Shown here in pieces: positions 23,647 through 36,973 of a DNA stretch of 64,000 nucleotides. The DNA is from Stichopus chloronotus (Eukaryota > Echinodermata > Holothuroidea > Aspidochirotida > Stichopodidae). Position 1 is the stretch's first letter, and every line of letters starts with the position of its first letter. The DNA lies in NCBI GenBank assembly GCA_021234535.1, contig CM037843.1:9050979-9114978 (forward strand). The letters run 5' to 3'. Under the pieces are notes generated by a model that was given only the letters and a program-made list of their open reading frames with translations, did not search any database and was not told the origin of the DNA. The position numbers and the translations under genes were made by a program.

Positions 23647-24285
23647 TTAAAGGGGAAATGAGGCTTTTGTTTCACAGAAAAAAATAATATTTAAATCAAT
23701 ATTTTTAGACACTTGTTGATACATTATTCAAATAAGGAAGGATGGTGGACTTAATTCCAAGAAATAAGTTTCTCACTGATAGAAATTTGGTTATGTGATG
23801 CACAAGAATAATTTGTTCTCCCTAGTCTTTTAAAAACTCAAATGATATTTCATCCCTAACTCATCTTATGCATAATGTTTTGAGGAAATAAAGCTTTTGT
23901 GAATGTTTATTTATGAGTCTAAGTGGGTTAACAATGATTAAAGGGAAATAGGGCATTTAGAATATATACCAACATGGCATACAAAGAAAATAATTTTAAT
24001 CATTGTAAGACCATTCAGTCTCATCAATAAACATCTGCAAGAGCTTCATCTCCTCAAAACATTATGCATTTGAACAGTAATGGAAGATGGATTATTTGAA
24101 AATTTTGTGTGAACAAATTATTGTTGAGCAAAAACTAAAATGAATTTCTATCTGTGAGAAACTTACTTCTTGAAAAGAAGGCTACTGTCCTTCCTTAGTT
24201 TGAATAATCTCTCATTCTATGTCAACAAACAATGGTTTTAAAAATGTTGTTTTCTGTAAAGCAAACACCTTATTTCAGTCTAAAA
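23647..24285. mobile_element. Inverted duplication of a TTAA-flanked MITE (fold-back)
   Basis: The right arm (23998-~24285) and left arm (23647-23938) are diverged inverted copies of one another. The right arm has 'aatcattgtaagaccattca', 'ctcctcaaaacattatgcat' and 'atttctatctgtgagaaact'. The left arm carries the reverse complements of these phrases. About 60 bases separate them ('aaagggaaatagggcattta' and following). A single direct copy of the same family stands at 45410-45748 with TTAA on both sides and inverted ends TTAAAG.GAAATAGGGCA / TGCCCTATTCCCCTTTAA. No coding potential is present. Confidence 0.7.
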
Positions 24286-27200
24286 TGTTTTCTTTGTAAG
24301 CCATGTTGGTGCATATGAATTCCTTGAATTAATTAATACTCAAAGTAGCTTATTGATGTTGAGAAGGGAACTGCAGGTTGTACACCACAATTTATGTCCA
24401 AGGTAAGGTATTCAAATTCCAAAACTACATTGCACCTGTTGGTACAGGTCTCCTTTAAATGTCACTTTTAGACTGCCTTATGTAAGATATCTGTCAATGT
24501 CATATCCTGCAACATCTCAGATTTAAATAGGGGCACTTGAAAAAGTCTAAAAATGGTTAGTTACTGATTGATGAGTCTTAGGCCTATTGTCGATCAAAAA
24601 CAATAATGGAGATTCACCTCTTCAAAAGGTCGAAAGGAAAGTTGGTCCTAGAGAAAATCTTTGTGAAGTACTCAGCAGCTTAAGATCCTTGTTGCAGCTT
24701 CTTAGTAGTTGTAACAAAATGATTTTTCCACAACTGTGTCTGAACTTTGAGATTGATAGGTCTGGAAGTCATGCTAGTTTGAGACTGAAGGATAAAGTAT
24801 TTTAGAAGAGTTTTAGAGGTGGTATGGCTCTGGGAACATTTTAGAATTAAAGCGAAAGTCTCAGAATAACATGGCAGAAAGATGTAGGTGAGCAATGAAA
24901 TATTTAGGGAGAGGAGAAGGATAAATGGTTGCAAAGGAGAAGCTCATTAAAAGTTGGAAGAGACAAAATATCTATCTAGCACCACCACTTTGTGTCAAAG
25001 TTTTGGGAACATTACTGGGAATCTTGTCATTTGTAACATTCGTAAATGAAGCAATCTCATTGGTTGATTGTCCTAACATCTGATACATGGCAATATATGT
25101 TAACTTTTAGGCCTGCAATGTGACAACAAAAAAAAAATGGGAGGGGCTGTCTTTTGGAGAGGGGGCATTAAAATGGAGTAAATATAATTGCTATTTACTG
25201 AAACTTAAGGTACATATTTGACAACGTCGATGGCCTTTAAATGGGATTTTTCATAGGCACTGATTTTGCAAAATTTTGCTGGGAAACTTATATGATAGAT
25301 ATCGTAGAATTGTTGTTTTGATACCCTTGTTTTACACTTTTCAGTCTAGTGATTTGAGGCGAGTGGTTGTGTGTGATTGCCCCAAAATTCAAGGTCCAAT
25401 CCAGGTTGTTCTTTCATGGCAATGATTCCCAAGTATGTCACATATTATCTTTGCAACAAATTCCTTGAGTTAACATTCTTTTCAGGTGTGCGTTTTACCT
25501 TCTAAGTCAAAATAGAATGATTTGTCTTAACACATTGCTTATCCACTTAAATGCCTATGCGAAGAAATATATTAATGAGTGTGTGTGACATTTTGGAACC
25601 TTACAGAAACTTTGTCTGGCAGAAAAAAATTTTAATTTCTCTTTGAGAAAGATCCCTTTTGGTGAGAAACATCAGGTATATTTTCTTGTATCTTACCTTA
25701 TGTGTAAATTTACAAACAGGAATAGGAAGAAGTTCATTTTGAGTTGCACTACCCTGTGGTCACATGCTAGTGTTCCTTGCTTGTTTCATTGATGAGTATA
25801 GTTCTATGACAATTTAAGGTTGTCTGTTCCTTAAGCTTTTTTGATTATTGAATTTCACTGCACTATTTCAGTCAGATACCACTCAGTCATTTATATGTAT
25901 TGCCATAGACGCAGTTCAGAATTTGTTTAGACTATAATTTGTATCTGCTGCCCTCAGATTGTGTTACAATCACACTATCTTGATTTGTTGATAAGGTTGT
26001 TGCTTGTTGTTGTTTGGTACTATATCAGTCACATCTTAAACTTTTACAAACTCAGCAATTCATGCTTACTTTCTGCCAATTTTGTTAAAAAGTATTGTCT
26101 TTTTAATTTCCATGGTACCCTTGATCATTGAGAGTGTACAGGCTTTTCATTAACAGGTATTGCAATGAAATACAGCCATACTTGACAATTAATAAAAAAA
26201 TAATCCAAGTCACATTTGTTAAATGTGGACATGTGAATCTACCTCACATTGACAGCAAAGTGTAAAATATTAAAAAAAAGGCAATTACATTAATTCACAA
26301 ACTGCTTGAAACATGTTACCATATATATTTGTCAGTAACCTATTTCACTTCCAAAGGCATTTTTGAGGTTACATTTCTGTGGCTGCCTAGGGAAAGTAAA
26401 ATGACATGTCTTAATCAAAACAATCATGTTTTTCTTAAAGCAGTTCATCAATCATATCTTTTATTTAGTTCCTCCTGAGGGTGGGAGGATTAACTGAGTG
26501 GAAAAGTTTGTTTCTAGTCTCTGGTAGTTCTTCAGATGGTACTTATCAAATCTCTCCAGCATTCTCTGGTTGGTGTGGTTGACTTCATGCAGTGTACGTG
26601 ACCTAACTCACTACTTAAACATAAGTAATAACTCCAAAAAAGCACCCAGCTTGGCTTCGAGCCACAAAAATGTACACGCTTTTAAAACCTGAGATTGGTA
26701 TCAACAATTGTCTCTCGGGCTAGGAGTGGAAAGGTGCATATACATTATACAGAGGTACAAGATAAAGGAGTTACCACAGTAGCTTTGATGCTTTGTTGGT
26801 CTGTATAACAACTTGCAGTATATGAACTGTGCTTTGGTGGAAAATCATAGCTTCAGTTATATATCTGCTACTTGACTCATGCAGTTGTGTTTGTTAGAGG
26901 TTGAAATGTCAACGTTTTATGAACTACATCTTTTGTTGTGAACATAGGCAATTAGTAGTGTTCCTGGTACTTTATACATTGTAGTAAGATTTAAATGTTT
27001 GGGTACCAAGTGATCCTGCAACACAGCATAAGCTTTTAGTCTCAGTTAGGTGTCAGAAAGAAAAGCCATCTTTGTTGGAAACGAAGGAAAATCCTACAGT
27101 AGCCTGTTGTATGGCATGTTTTAGTAGTTTCAACAACGACAGCAACAACAAATCAATAGAAAGTAACAAAAGTAACAGGAATTTTATTGCCTCTATTAGG

Positions 27201-28069
27201 TATTGTTGCTGTATTGGTCCTAGCTATAGTATGCTATATACCAGAGGGAATCTATTACTACCATGGTGACATCCTTGACCTTATAACAGTAGCTGTGAAC
27301 TGTTCTCACACACCACAAATTAGCCTGCACTGCTTGCCCCATGCTTGAGCCATATATGGTCAACACAACTTGGAAGTGAAGTCATTTGCATCGTGTCCCA
27401 GAGATGTACCAGGACAGTCAAAGGGAAAGTGCAGTCACCCTAAACTGAATTAGCATGCCTCCCGAGCTATGCTTGCTTAAAGCAGTACTTATATTCAGCA
27501 GCATAAATGAACAATGATTATAAGGGAAATAATAAGAAAAGTTGGAAGGTTTGCATAATTTTTGGAAAGAAAATAGGGGCTGCAGCTTGTTTCCTTTAGG
27601 TATTGTTCATTAGTTATTTTATTGAGCATTCAAAGGGATTGATTCAATGTTCTAGTAGAGAAGTATGCAATTACATTGTAAAGCATGTTATCTTTTGTGT
27701 CAATACAGCATAACAGGGACCAGCATCCAGTCTGCACATCTGACAAGACAATTTTATAATGGCACTGTCATTTAATTTTGTGTTGGCCCCATTGGTAAAA
27801 ATTGCACCATACATAACATACCGCTTCTGTATCAGAGAGGGCCTACAATACACATATACCAGACATTGTCAGAAACTCCTGCCAGTTTGCTTCGGTGTCA
27901 CCCTTTACAAAGATTTCTAGTTTATGTTTCGACCTCAGATTGATTTAGTCAAGACCACGAGTTCACATTAGAGTTGTTATTCTTTATAGAACAGTGCATT
28001 TTATTTGCTCATGTCAGTGATAATGGTAGCCTGAAGTTCTGTTCCTGGTTTCTTAAAGATATGTGCGCC

Positions 28070-28084
28070 CACACACACACACAG
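28070..28084 (+). repeat. Short CA microsatellite
   Basis: A run of CA dinucleotides ('cacacacacacaca') lies here. It is short and of no visible functional significance. Confidence 0.8.
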
Positions 28085-28489
28085 GAGCCCATCTGTGCAT
28101 CGCATTCATTGTGACATGCAGTGTATGATGCTTGCTTGCAAACATCATGATGCCGACATGGAGTACCGTATTTCAAGAAGTGAAAGTTGGACAAATTTAA
28201 AGTCCCATTTTCCTGTTTGCTGTCAGCTGACTCATATTTGCCAAAGTTGTTAACAACTCTGTAGATTATCTAAGCTTCTTTCAAAGCCTACAAGCCCCAC
28301 ATAACAGAATGTGTGCCTCAATTAAAACTTTCATTTAGGATTGAACAGCTCATTATGAATATTCAAGATTTTGGCAATAAGCGGTCATTGTGCGGTGAAT
28401 CATCTTATTCATCTTATCACAAATTCGGGCAACTGGAATAAAATCAACGTCCTTGTTTGTGGTAGCTCTTCACTATTAAAAGCAGGACA

Positions 28490-28690
28490 GGACAACTCCC
28501 TCTGTACAATTTTCCCTCCTACGATTTCCTCCCACCCGGAAGATTCCCTGTCAGACCATCTTCTCCTGGACAATTTCCACTTTGAACAATCCCAGCCCAG
28601 TGAATTCTCCTTGGCCTCTCTCCTCCCTGGATAATTCCTTCAGTCAAAGGGTTTGTGTTAACGAAAGGGTTAGGTAATTGAAACAGGAAG
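28490..28690 (+). repeat. Degenerate 'gacaattcccc' repeat, single orientation
   Basis: Phrases such as 'ggacaactccc', 'gtacaattttccctcct', 'ggacaatttccactt' and 'ggataattcctt' recur at 10-30 base spacing, followed by 'cgaaagggttagg'. The same unit type forms inverted arms around a telomere-like core at 48835-49062, so this may be a half copy of that element. Confidence 0.45.
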
Positions 28691-30429
28691 ATTGTTCGTG
28701 AGGGGGGTGGGTGTCCAGGAACCTTTTCAGAAAATTTTGAAGTAGGAAGGTTATTGTCTGTGTCAAGGTTATACTCTGACCTTGATCAGCAGACAAATAA
28801 TGAGGGTTGACCATTTGGTATGGAGGTACGAACCACAGTGGGATAACCCAAAATGCCCGTTGCTCTCTTGTGGATGGTTTTGGTGGAGGGGGAAAGGTCA
28901 GTGGGGCATCAGCAGGGGTCAAATATTATGTAGATGTATCATGTTCCACAAACCTATCAGTGGTCACGAGGAGGTCAGCAGCTGTCAGCTTGAATTTGTT
29001 GCATGGCATGTCAATTTTTTTCCTTTGTGGTGAAACAGTATGTTGTTTGTAGCAAATTCAGTAGGCTAGATGCCTGATTCATTCCAAATATACTCTCTAT
29101 GTTTCTATGCATCATGAAAACAACACTGCATTTCTGCATTATGGTCTCAACTCTTTTAAATATTTTTTAATTTGTGTTTTAGCTAGGCCTTTATTTGTCA
29201 GAAGATCTTTCAGGAAGCACATTGCAAGGTTAGATTCATTTTACTGCCTACACATGCACCATTGCACTGTTTGTTGTACTAAAGGTAAAAAAGTTGGTAT
29301 GGTTCGTGTTAGACATGAGAGAACCTTGCTGAACTGGATAAACCCAGTTTGATTGGTTTAAACTCCTCCTTGCACAAGCAAATGAAATTTTGATAGACAT
29401 GACAAGATTCTCTAAATCCCTTCTTGAATGTAGAGTAGCTCATGCAAGGAACCCTCCATTCAAGATTTGGAGTGCAGGGATTCCACGACTGAATGGGCCA
29501 GGAATGTCTGTAATATCAGAGGCCTCTTTGATTTGTTCAACCTTCTATTAACTTTTCTCTCTATAAGTTGAGTGTTTGTGAATTCTTTTAAAAGCCTGCA
29601 AGACTGTTTATTGCTGTGACTGTTGGACTTCTTGGTGTTTGACAACATTGCAGGCAGAAACTATCCTGCTTAATTTCAAGAGGCCCATAAACCTTTCTAT
29701 CACAAACTGGTACTGCAAATATACTTCAGTGTTCAAAACCCTCTCTTTCCAACTTAAGCAAGAAACACTATATGCATTTTCCAGCTAGATTTGGGTGTAA
29801 ACAATTCAGTGTGAAATGGATTGTGTGAGCCAGTTTGGAATGCAGGAATGAAATGAGACCTCTGCAGATGACCCCTGGATGAACTTACAGAGGAGGATGT
29901 GGCAACATCATTTTGAATCTGTTGTGGAGGTAATGTATAGCACAGAATGAGGAGTTCATTACTAACACTTGTCTTCAGAACATGCGATTGTGCCATAGGT
30001 GGAAACAGAGATTTGCTCTTCATGTCAGTCGGTAAGCATCTGTGCCATCTGCAGCTGGCTGTCGTAGGATGTTACAGGGTAGCATCTTAGGGGCCCTGCC
30101 CCTCACTTAACCTGTCTGATCACGACTTGCTCTCACTCTTCGTATCCTTGTTAGATACAGTGTTTCAGATGGAAGCGTTTCTTGGTCTGATGTATCTCGG
30201 TGAGAGTTTGCCAGATCGGTGGCCTCATAATTGAGCAGCATTCTACTGCAGTAATCTTGCCAATGTTGAGGCTAGTGCACATCAGATATTTAAAGCAAGA
30301 TGTGCTGTTATTCCTGCCTTTTCAAAATTATAGGATTTTGCATAAACATTGTTTTTGTATATACGTATAAATATTATACATATAGGACTTTGCATTTAAG
30401 ATTTGCATTTTCCATAGGATTTTGCACAA

Positions 30430-30590
30430 TTGCTCCGGGTTCCCAACTTTCCTTGAAAGTCCTTGAAATCCTTGAAAAATATTGTAGTCCTTGAAAGTCA
30501 TGGAAAGTCCTTTAAATTTGGATATTTTCCAAAAAGTCCTTGAACAAGAAAAAGTCCTAGAAAGTCCTTGAAACTCCAGCAGTTAGGCAA
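30430..30590 (+). repeat. Degenerate 'gtccttgaaa' tandem block
   Basis: About ten variants of GTCCTTGAAA are packed into this stretch ('aaagtccttgaaatccttga', 'agtccttgaaagtcatggaa', 'agtccttgaacaagaaaaag'). The spacing is irregular, so it is a decayed short tandem repeat. The small open frame over 30300-30494 partly overlaps it and is not a gene. Confidence 0.65.
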
Positions 30591-30967
30591 ACTTTTGTCA
30601 CTACCTGACACCCATTATTTGTAACCTGGGTAAATGTTACATTAAATTTGAAGTGGCTGTTAGGCCTTCAGTATCTTACCAATAGATTTCCAGAAACTAC
30701 AGCAGATTCAGCCAATTGATTCAAATTCTGTCATAATATAGTGTCTGGCACCCAAAATGTATTATTGTCCCCTTATTTCTAAATTTGGGTGAAGATTAAA
30801 CTTTGTACTGGTTAAGCTGATATTATACCATGCCAATCACCAACCAACAACTTCTACACATTGTGTTAGAGGGCTATATTCATGTATGGCAGTATCTCAC
30901 AGCTACTTAAAGTAAAAGCCATGCACATGATGTATATTTTTTAAGGTGTAGTACTGTTGCATCTACA

Positions 30968-31361
30968 CCAGGCTTCCTCATAGCGGTGCGCGCGCCACTT
31001 GTAGCGCACGGCGTGGTTTGGAGTGGTGCAAAAAATTACTGGGGGAATATCTCAGCTAATCGATCTGCAAAGTGATGATGAATTGAAATTTTTGCATGGT
31101 CGCAAAACATCAGCGGATTTCTGGATAAGTGTTCCTCAAGCTTGCAGTGAGCTGAAATCATTGTCCTTGAAAGTGGTGGGGATATTCGGATCCACCTATA
31201 TCTGTGAAAGTTCCTTTAGCAACATGACCTTTATCAAGAACAAGTTTCGAACACGACTGTCTCACAACCACCTGCAGGACACAATGACAATATCCACAAC
31301 TAGATTTGTTCCGGATTTTTCAAGGTTTGCCGGATCATCTAAATGTCATTTCAGCCACTAG
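30968..31361 (+). pseudogene. hAT transposase C-terminal fragment with adjacent TIR-like end
   Basis: The frame is open from 31005 to a stop at 31359-31361 and has no ATG near its start. It encodes ELKSLSLKVVGIFGSTYICE followed by SSFSNMTFIKNKFRTRLS and HNHLQDTMTIS. This is the hAT C-terminal dimerisation region, of the kind seen in ZBED5, GTF2IRD2 and FAM200 relatives. It reads as residues after the catalytic core only; the zinc finger and the catalytic domain are absent. Immediately upstream is a GC-rich sequence beginning CAGGCTTCCTCATAGCGG (from 30969), which looks like a hAT terminal inverted repeat. I infer an internally deleted element in which the 5' end now abuts the last exon. I could not find the matching 3' repeat with confidence. 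Confidence 0.7.
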
Positions 31362-32169
31362 GTGGTTGGAAAATGTTTCCTTGTTGGTTTCTTTATCTGA
31401 TGCAAAGTTCCCACATTTGATAAGATGATTTATCAAGAAAATTGTTAAGTTTGGGAAAAACTTTGCACTATTTCGCATCTAAGCCCCATCTGAAATGCAA
31501 ACATTTTCAAAAGGGGAAGGGGACACCTTTTAGTGAAAATCACCACGTAATAAGTAGTTGTAGTTAATTATATGAAAAAAGATTGTTCATTAATTTGTGA
31601 TTGATTGAAAACAGATAAAATAATAACAAATACTCAGCATAGTTACTTGTAAGGCATATCAAAGTGGTAGGCTACTGTACCCCCACAGGACCTTTCCAAT
31701 GCAACAAAAATATTGTGCCCACAATTTGCTACAGTGTGGTACATACTTTTGGTTTTGTAACATAATGGCACATACATTTTGTTGCCCAGTTTGCTGAAAT
31801 TTTCAAAATCAGTACACATGCATATTAAGTACAAGGAATTAAAAATGAGAAAATATTACTTTGTGCATTGATGGCTTCAGAAAACAATGAAAATTGACCT
31901 TATGTAGTTAAATCATAAATTTTCTTCTTCCTCATCTTCAATGCAGGCATTATTACAAAAAGTCCTGGGCCTAAGTCTACTCGAACTTTGAACGTTTAAC
32001 AATTATGTCCAGGCCTAGCCTTAGTGTTACTGTTTTATACTGTCAGTGTCGGTTAGCGTTGCAAACCGTCATTTTTTAGAAAATGCGCAGGATTTTTGTT
32101 GTTACAATTTTTTCCAATAACAATTTTCAAGGGCACAGTTTAACAGTTGCATTTTTAACATTGTGTGGG

Positions 32170-32282
32170 TTTATGAACTGTGCCAAAATTCAAGTAGCCC
32201 GGAGGGCTAGCTTACCAGTATTTTAACTATCCTGGCCTTTGGTCAGCGGGCCAGCCGGCCAGAGCTTACGTCGAGCCCTGTG
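32170..32282 (-). mobile_element. hAT-like element end (tentative)
   Basis: On the minus strand the sequence from about 32281 reads CAGGGCTCGACGTAAGCTC followed by GC-rich 'tggccggctggcccgctgac'. CAGGGCTCGA is a common start for hAT-type terminal repeats. The partner end was not located, so only one terminus is supported. Confidence 0.3.
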
Positions 32283-33540
32283 GCCTCGTGCTGGTCATTT
32301 TGAGCAGGTAGTTTTGTGTGCCATATTTACAACTGGCTTATTACTTCAAATCAGTAATGCAGTAACTCTAGCGGATGCTACCTTAGTATCTGGGTACTTT
32401 AATATGAGATGCCAATAGTGGAAAAACTTGGTTGCAATTCATAATCCTTGATCCAAAATTCAAACTGATGTTCACATGCAAAGGTGAAGGAACTTTGCAA
32501 CATGTTCAAAAATTGTCCCCTGAACAATTTTGAGACTGACATTCTGAAGTAGGTATCTTTCTGTGAGTGCTTGTTTGTATCTTTGTCAGCACAGTTGGTT
32601 AAACAGCCAACCACTTACAGCCAACTGACTAAATACTCTGGAAGTATAGCACTCCACAGCTGTACCAGTGCTTGTGCAAAAATTCTTAACACCTTTTGAG
32701 ATCTGTGTACCATGTAAACAAAAATAGTCTTTCACTTACAGATAGGGGGATTGGAATATAATTGCACACTGTAGGCTGTTTTTCTTTTTAGGTTTATCTC
32801 CTAGCTAGTTGTGACTGACAATAGTCCAGCACAGCAGAAGAGGTCCCTTGTGATCAATAAGAAGCGTGTATGTATAAACAGTTAATAGTGTGTAAATCAA
32901 AGTGTATTGAGAGTATCGAATTGCCCTTTGTAAGGATCATAATAGTGGCCTGTACAACAAGCATTCTGACTTACAGTTATATGACCAACTCAGAAGATGT
33001 AGCTCAGAGTCTTTTCAAAGAACTGGACAAACTAAGTCTGAAAAAATTCCAGTTAGGTTGGTGAGTACTTTTAAGCTTGAACTTTATCAGAAATTTAATT
33101 GTCTTTTGAAGACCAAGGCCAGGTGGGACAACTTCTCTGCTTGCTGTGCATTGTAAGTTGCCAAGTGTGTCAGGTTTGAGTCATGTGTGTGGGTTCAGTG
33201 GTACTGTTTACGGAAGGAAGCAGTCCTTTTGTATTGTGGTATTAAGTGTCTGTGTATTACAAGTATGTACTTCGCTCTCCACTCGCAATGCAGTATGATC
33301 TTGTGATGCTCTGTCCATAATGTGGCATGCATGGAGGAGGATTTAAAATAAACTGAGAAAGGTTGACTGTACATTTGAAAATTGTGTTGTGGTAAGTGAT
33401 GTATTTACTCTACTTTCCTCTTCAAGAGTAATTAATTTCCAGTTGTTTAAATGTATCAGAATAGATTGTTAATAATTATTGAAATATGAAATTGAATATA
33501 AAGTGCATTTAATTCAATTGCAAAGTGATTAAATGGGGAT

Positions 33541-33850
33541 CAGATTGGGAGAGAAGGGGCGGCTGGGCATAAGAGGTTCAGTGAGAAGGGGAGCGTAAGA
33601 GAAGGGACTTTGGAAGAAAGGGTGGAGAAGGGGATGGTGGAGAGAAGGGACAAGGGAGAGTATGGACATGGGAGAGGATGGAGAAGGGGAGGGTGGGATA
33701 GTAAGAGAGAGTAGGGAAGAAGAGAGAGTAGAAAAGATGGAGAAGTGGAGTGAGGGAGAAGAGTGTGGCCTGGGAAGGGGATGGTGGGGAGAAGAGGAGG
33801 GTGTTGTGTTGGAAAGAGGAGATGTAGTAGAGAAGAATAGAGAAAAGGAA
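33541..33850 (+). repeat. Polypurine (GA-rich) low-complexity tract
   Basis: Roughly 300 bases are almost entirely A and G on this strand ('gagaaggggaggg', 'agagagtagggaagaagaga'), with only scattered T and C. Such tracts can form triplex or R-loop structures. The Glu/Gly-rich open frame on the plus strand and the Pro/Leu/Ser-rich one on the minus strand are direct products of this composition and not genes. Confidence 0.85.
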
Positions 33851-36800
33851 TGTGCTGGAAATGTGGAATACTACTCATCAGAGAATATTTTTTGCTCTTG
33901 TCTGGTCAAATTCCAAAAGAAAATGAAGTAATAGTGCTACTACCCAAGATGCCTAACATTTCTAAATGAACGGTGTTAAGAGATTTTGCGATCAATGATG
34001 TTGATCACTTAGATAATCAAGTCACTTGTCATGAGTTTGGCCACTGCAAACGTTGTTGTTCAGGAAGTCTGGAACATAATTAGGCCTACGAATGGAAAGA
34101 ACATGTGACGGTTGATTTGGAAAATACAACCTCATTTCTGGCTCACTGCAATTAACCTAGAATGTTGAGCTCATGGATTTCATTAATCACACAATGTTTC
34201 AAATCTTAGACAGTGTTGGCAGTATAACCGCAATGTTGTTTTCCATCACCCGTGATGGTTACCTACCATAACTGGAGGACTAGTTGGAATTGCATGCATT
34301 ACTACATAAGTATTTGCTGTGAATATTGTTGTAGTACAAAATCAGGAATATGTAGGGTTGCTCTATATTGCCTTTTGTCTTGTAGGCCTAATTGGTTTTG
34401 TAGTGACGTAATAGTGTGTGCTTGGTCGTGGGCTAACAGTTAGGCTACCATTTCTCATTTTATTCCTACACCTTCAAACATTCAACCTTTCCAAGTCACA
34501 CTTTTGATCCATTTGCTTTGAGTATCTGTCTAAACTGCTGTGCAGCCAAAAAGGGTTTTGGGACCTTCTTCAGAGAGACGAGTTTTTGAGATGTAAGGAC
34601 AAATAAGCCTTTCTCTTTTGGCACAACTAGTATTTGCAGTGGGCATCCAGGTACCCAACCGACGACGGTCAGAACTGACCATGTCAGGGCTCGCTTCTAA
34701 AGTCGCTACCTGGATTCAAAGTTTCAGTAATGAACATACATGTAACAAATTTCATCATGGGTAAAAATAGAGTAATAGTACTAATCATGGTCATGCCCAA
34801 ATGAAAAGATACATGATGTAATAATAACATGCAAAGCAGAATGAACAGGCCTTCACAACAAACTACTACCCTTTGAAAGTCCTATTGGAACACTGTACCT
34901 AGGTTCCCAACCGACTATGGGCTGCGGGTACTCAGGTTAGCATTTGGAACCAGTGTACAGGTACGAGGTAGGTCTACAACTATTTGTTTGGCTTGGTTCA
35001 GTCAGATTTGTATTAGTGCATTGGTATCACAGTTATCATTAGTCAAGCTAAGACTAGTACAGAGTTAACAGGGTGACAGAAAAGAGGGATAAAGGAATCA
35101 CTAGATCTATAGACATAAGGGGACTACAGAATTTGAGCATTTAAAACTTACTGCACATTTAGAGTGGATTAGGATTGAATTTAATAAATTAGGTACTTAG
35201 TCCACACAGAGAAAGATGAGGAACCACTCGCTTCATTGGTAGGAGGGATGATAGGGACTAGGCTACATTCAGAGGAGGCCTGGAGTTGGATACCATTTGT
35301 GAGTGGGAGTGACAAGGGGTTAAAGTTGCACCAGATCATACCTTCAAAAGACAAGTTCATATGCTGGAAAAAACAATTCTCTCTACTGGTTCTTAAATAT
35401 ACTTAAAAAAAGCAGTCAGAATGATTGGTCTGGATTTCTGCATACAGTTCTTCATTACACCTTACAGTTATGTCTTAGTTTTTGGCTTTATTTAGTTCTG
35501 ATGTTACAGACACCAGTCACTTATCAGATGCACCTTGCAGGTTAGGCCTAATCAATAAGCATATTACGTATAAGCTAGCTCCAACCACATGCAGTAGGTT
35601 ACAGCTAGAACCTGTATCATGCAATACATATAGTGTAATTCCACATACCAAATTGATACAGTAGTGTTTATATCACAAGGCTTTCATCCCCTTTGTTTAC
35701 CTTCGCATGACGAAATGGCTGTGGAATTTGAGTCCTATTGAAAGCAAATAGCCTTAGACATTATTTATCACCACAAAACGGTGCAAGTGTGTTGAAGCGT
35801 TGATTATTGCTTTCTTTCCAAGTAAATGCCAAATTTCTTTTATTTACAGTAACATACAATTTATAGACAAGGGAATAAGAACAAAAAAGGGTCTGCACTT
35901 TTATCTATACACAGGGTCATGTTTTTAAATACATGGGACTTGTTGTTTGGTCCAAATTACAAACCCCTGCTTACACTATGAAGCTTTGTCTCCATGTAGC
36001 CCCATGTTGGTCATACCAAAGTACAATGAGATATACAGTGACATTGTGTTAAGAAGAACTTCATTTTGCCGAATTGACAGACCAGTTCTCTTTCTGTAAT
36101 TTCAGATGAAAATGTTATTGTACATATCGCAGCTAGACATATAAGTGCAGAGTTTGAACAAACGTAGTTCTCATTATTTATGCTAAGGATGGACTCTCAA
36201 AGTTCTGTACAGGAAACTGAATTTTTGTTGAACAATGATTATCTAGCACGTTTGTGTTTCTTCATTTCTGGTGGGAAAATGAGTGCTTTACAGTCAGAAG
36301 GGCCTTAGGTTAGTTTACTTAACACTGTATGAAAAGTTTCTCAAGAAACTGGTAAGACAGGATGGATGTTTAGTTGTTGTCATTCTGGTAACGTACAGTC
36401 TGTTGGCGAAATACCATTCATTATTTAGAGTGAACAGTCACATGCACTATGAATGTGTTGCAGAGGACATTTTATAAGTAGCATATTACATCTTTAATGA
36501 AATATCATAGAAGTTTTTTCCATGTGGGTGAAAACCAAATCTCAGTAGCATATTGAGAGGATTTTTTGAGCTAGTAGATTAATACCACTGGAGTATGGGA
36601 AAATATGTGATGTCATTCCAGCCAATCTAATTGAACATCTATGGTCCATTCTACGTCTTCATATTTTTTGGCTGCCTTTAAAGAAACATTCCATACAGTA
36701 CTTTAAAAGAGTTGTAACCTTGATTTTCACATTTGGGGCTCAATCCACAATACATCCAATTTATTTTGCTCTGGTGTCAACTTTCAAGGTTAAATATATG

Positions 36801-36956
36801 CACTTTTATGTCAAAGAACAAAAAACATGATCAGCAGTAAGTTGCTGCTGTTGCAGTAGTTGTTTGCACCCTTGAGGCACCTTTAAATCGACCCTTGACC
36901 GAGACACTGGTCTATTCTCAGAAAATAAAATCTTGCATTATGAGCAAGATGGAGAA

Positions 36957-36973
36957 GGGAGGGGGGGGGGGAG
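36957..36973 (+). repeat. G homopolymer run
   Basis: A run of mostly G ('gggagggggggggggag') lies in otherwise AT-rich sequence. It could form a local G-rich structure; nothing more is visible. Confidence 0.8.

Noticed and set aside
33540..33931. Glu/Gly-rich frame on plus and Pro/Leu/Ser-rich frame on minus
   Set aside because: Both come directly from the polypurine tract; there is no start context, splice site or domain.
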